From assembly GCA_002685455.1 (NCBI GenBank), contig NYXF01000013.1, positions 1-7,289 on the forward strand: a stretch of DNA of 7,289 bases, given 5' to 3'. The translations under genes and the position numbers were made by a program. Shown here one piece after another: positions 6,665 to 7,289 of the stretch. This DNA comes from Porticoccus sp. Lineage in GTDB: Bacteria > Pseudomonadota > Gammaproteobacteria > Pseudomonadales > Porticoccaceae. Position 1 is the first letter of the stretch; every line of letters starts with the position of its first letter. The notes under the pieces were generated by a model. The model ran no database searches. It was given only the letters and a program-made list of their open reading frames with translations, and was not told the origin of the DNA.

Positions 6665-7289
6665 CTATCTAAAATTAATACTATTTAAAATATTACAAAT
6701 TTTAATAATTTTTTTTTTTGGAAGACTTGGATAATTGCCAATGTAGTAGCCAAAAAAATGGATATGATCAACTTCTTTAAAATCTTTAAGGTTAATATCA
6801 ATTATATTCTTTAAATATGGCTGTCTTAATTGATTTCCCCCTCCAGCATTACCTCTTCTAAATTCAATTTTATTCTTGGTCATTATTTTTTCCAATAAAT
6901 CCCGATTATGAAAACTTTTATTTTTTAAAACTAATGGAAATGCATAATTTGAATTTCCTTCTAATTTATAATCAGTTCTATAATGGTCCTTACTCAAATT
7001 ATTTAAAAATAATTCAAGATTTTTTGATCTCTTTAGGTTGTTTTGAGTTAGCCTCTTTAATTGACTAATACCTATAATGGCGGAAATTTCATTACTTCTC
7101 ATGTTATAAGCCGGATACATGAAAATGAACTCTCTAGATAATTTAGGAAATTTACTTATTATTTTTTTTTTATATTTTGTATTATTATTGTCTCGTAAAA
7201 GGCCATGAGATCTCAACATAAGTAATAATTCATAAATATCTTTTTTATTTGTACAAATCATACCTCCTTCAATGGTAGATAAATGATGA
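6665..7289 (-). CDS. DegT/DnrJ/EryC1/StrS-family PLP enzyme, probable sugar 3-dehydratase type (partial, N-terminus missing)
   Basis: The frame stays open to the right edge, giving 207 residues of the C-terminal half of a roughly 370-400-residue protein; the Met codon at 7261 is internal. The first visible residues are HHLSTIEGGM. In this family the PLP-binding Lys stands seven residues before the Glu of E-G-G (counting both ends), and here that place is His (codon 7286-7288), as in ColD and DdhC/RfbH 3-dehydratases. LRSHGLLRD, YPAYNMRSNEISAIIGISQLKRL and FRRGNAGGGNQLRQPY, plus the IGNYP tail, also fit that branch. The Cys cluster of the iron-sulfur enzyme DdhC is absent, so a ColD-like enzyme is favoured. 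The predicted reaction is removal of the C3 hydroxyl from a nucleotide 4-keto-6-deoxyhexose. An ordinary aminotransferase is less likely. It ends in TAG, 21 bases before the glycosyltransferase gene. Confidence 0.85.
   Translation of the reverse strand, partial: HHLSTIEGGMICTNKKDIYELLLMLRSHGLLRDNNNTKYKKKIISKFPKLSREFIFMYPAYNMRSNEISAIIGISQLKRLTQNNLKRSKNLELFLNNLSKDHYRTDYKLEGNSNYAFPLVLKNKSFHNRDLLEKIMTKNKIEFRRGNAGGGNQLRQPYLKNIIDINLKDFKEVDHIHFFGYYIGNYPSLPKKKIIKICNILNSINFR

Noticed and set aside
7259..7261. ATG at 7261 as the true start of the PLP-enzyme gene
   Set aside because: The frame continues upstream as HHLSTIEGG, a core family motif, so this Met is internal and the gene runs past the window edge.
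1..7289. Very low G+C as a sign of recent gene transfer
   Set aside because: Composition looks similar across all genes, so it fits the genome as a whole; without a genomic baseline nothing stands out.

Overview
This window is a piece of a surface-polysaccharide (O-antigen, capsule or glycan) biosynthesis locus from a very A+T-rich bacterium. Lines sampled by eye are about 20-25% G+C, and the proteins are rich in Lys, Asn and Ile. Genes are tightly packed, overlapping or nearly touching. The standard bacterial code fits: TAA, TAG and TGA all end genes and Trp is TGG. This style suits a streamlined marine bacterium such as the SAR11/Pelagibacter group or high-light Prochlorococcus, in one of the hypervariable islands that hold cell-surface sugar genes. 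That assignment is inference; no taxonomic marker is present, and other low-GC lineages such as Campylobacterota remain possible.

Layout from left to right: (1) a PglK/MsbA-like ABC exporter on the minus strand, cut by the left edge just before its Walker A motif; (2) an FkbM-family methyltransferase; (3) a GDP-fucose-synthase-like SDR; (4) a three-domain sugar C-methyltransferase (zinc domain, SAM domain, C-terminal domain); (5) a second extended SDR. These five minus-strand genes form one apparent operon reading right to left (5, 4, 3, 2, 1), with overlaps or gaps of at most 8 bases. (6) One plus-strand gene, an RmlC-type 3,5-epimerase, follows; it diverges from gene 5 across 68 bases and converges on gene 7 with one base between the stops. 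(7) A CgeB/GT1-like glycosyltransferase and (8) a DegT/DnrJ/EryC1/StrS-family PLP protein, cut by the right edge, are again on the minus strand.

The proposed joint job is as follows. The PLP enzyme (its Schiff-base Lys appears replaced by His, as in 3-dehydratases), the RmlC-like epimerase, the C-methyltransferase and the two SDRs convert a nucleotide-4-keto-6-deoxyhexose into one or more unusual, possibly C-methyl-branched deoxysugars. The glycosyltransferase adds a sugar, FkbM may O-methylate the glycan, and the ABC protein may flip the lipid-linked product across the inner membrane. The nucleotidyltransferase and 4,6-dehydratase needed to start such a pathway are not in the window, and no product can be named from sequence alone.

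No rRNA, tRNA, CRISPR array, insertion sequence or convincing hairpin terminator was seen. No stretch over about 70 bases lacks a gene. I found no clearly new kind of system. The most notable items are the His-for-Lys PLP enzyme at the right edge, the branched-sugar enzyme set, and the single inverted gene with its compact divergent spacer.
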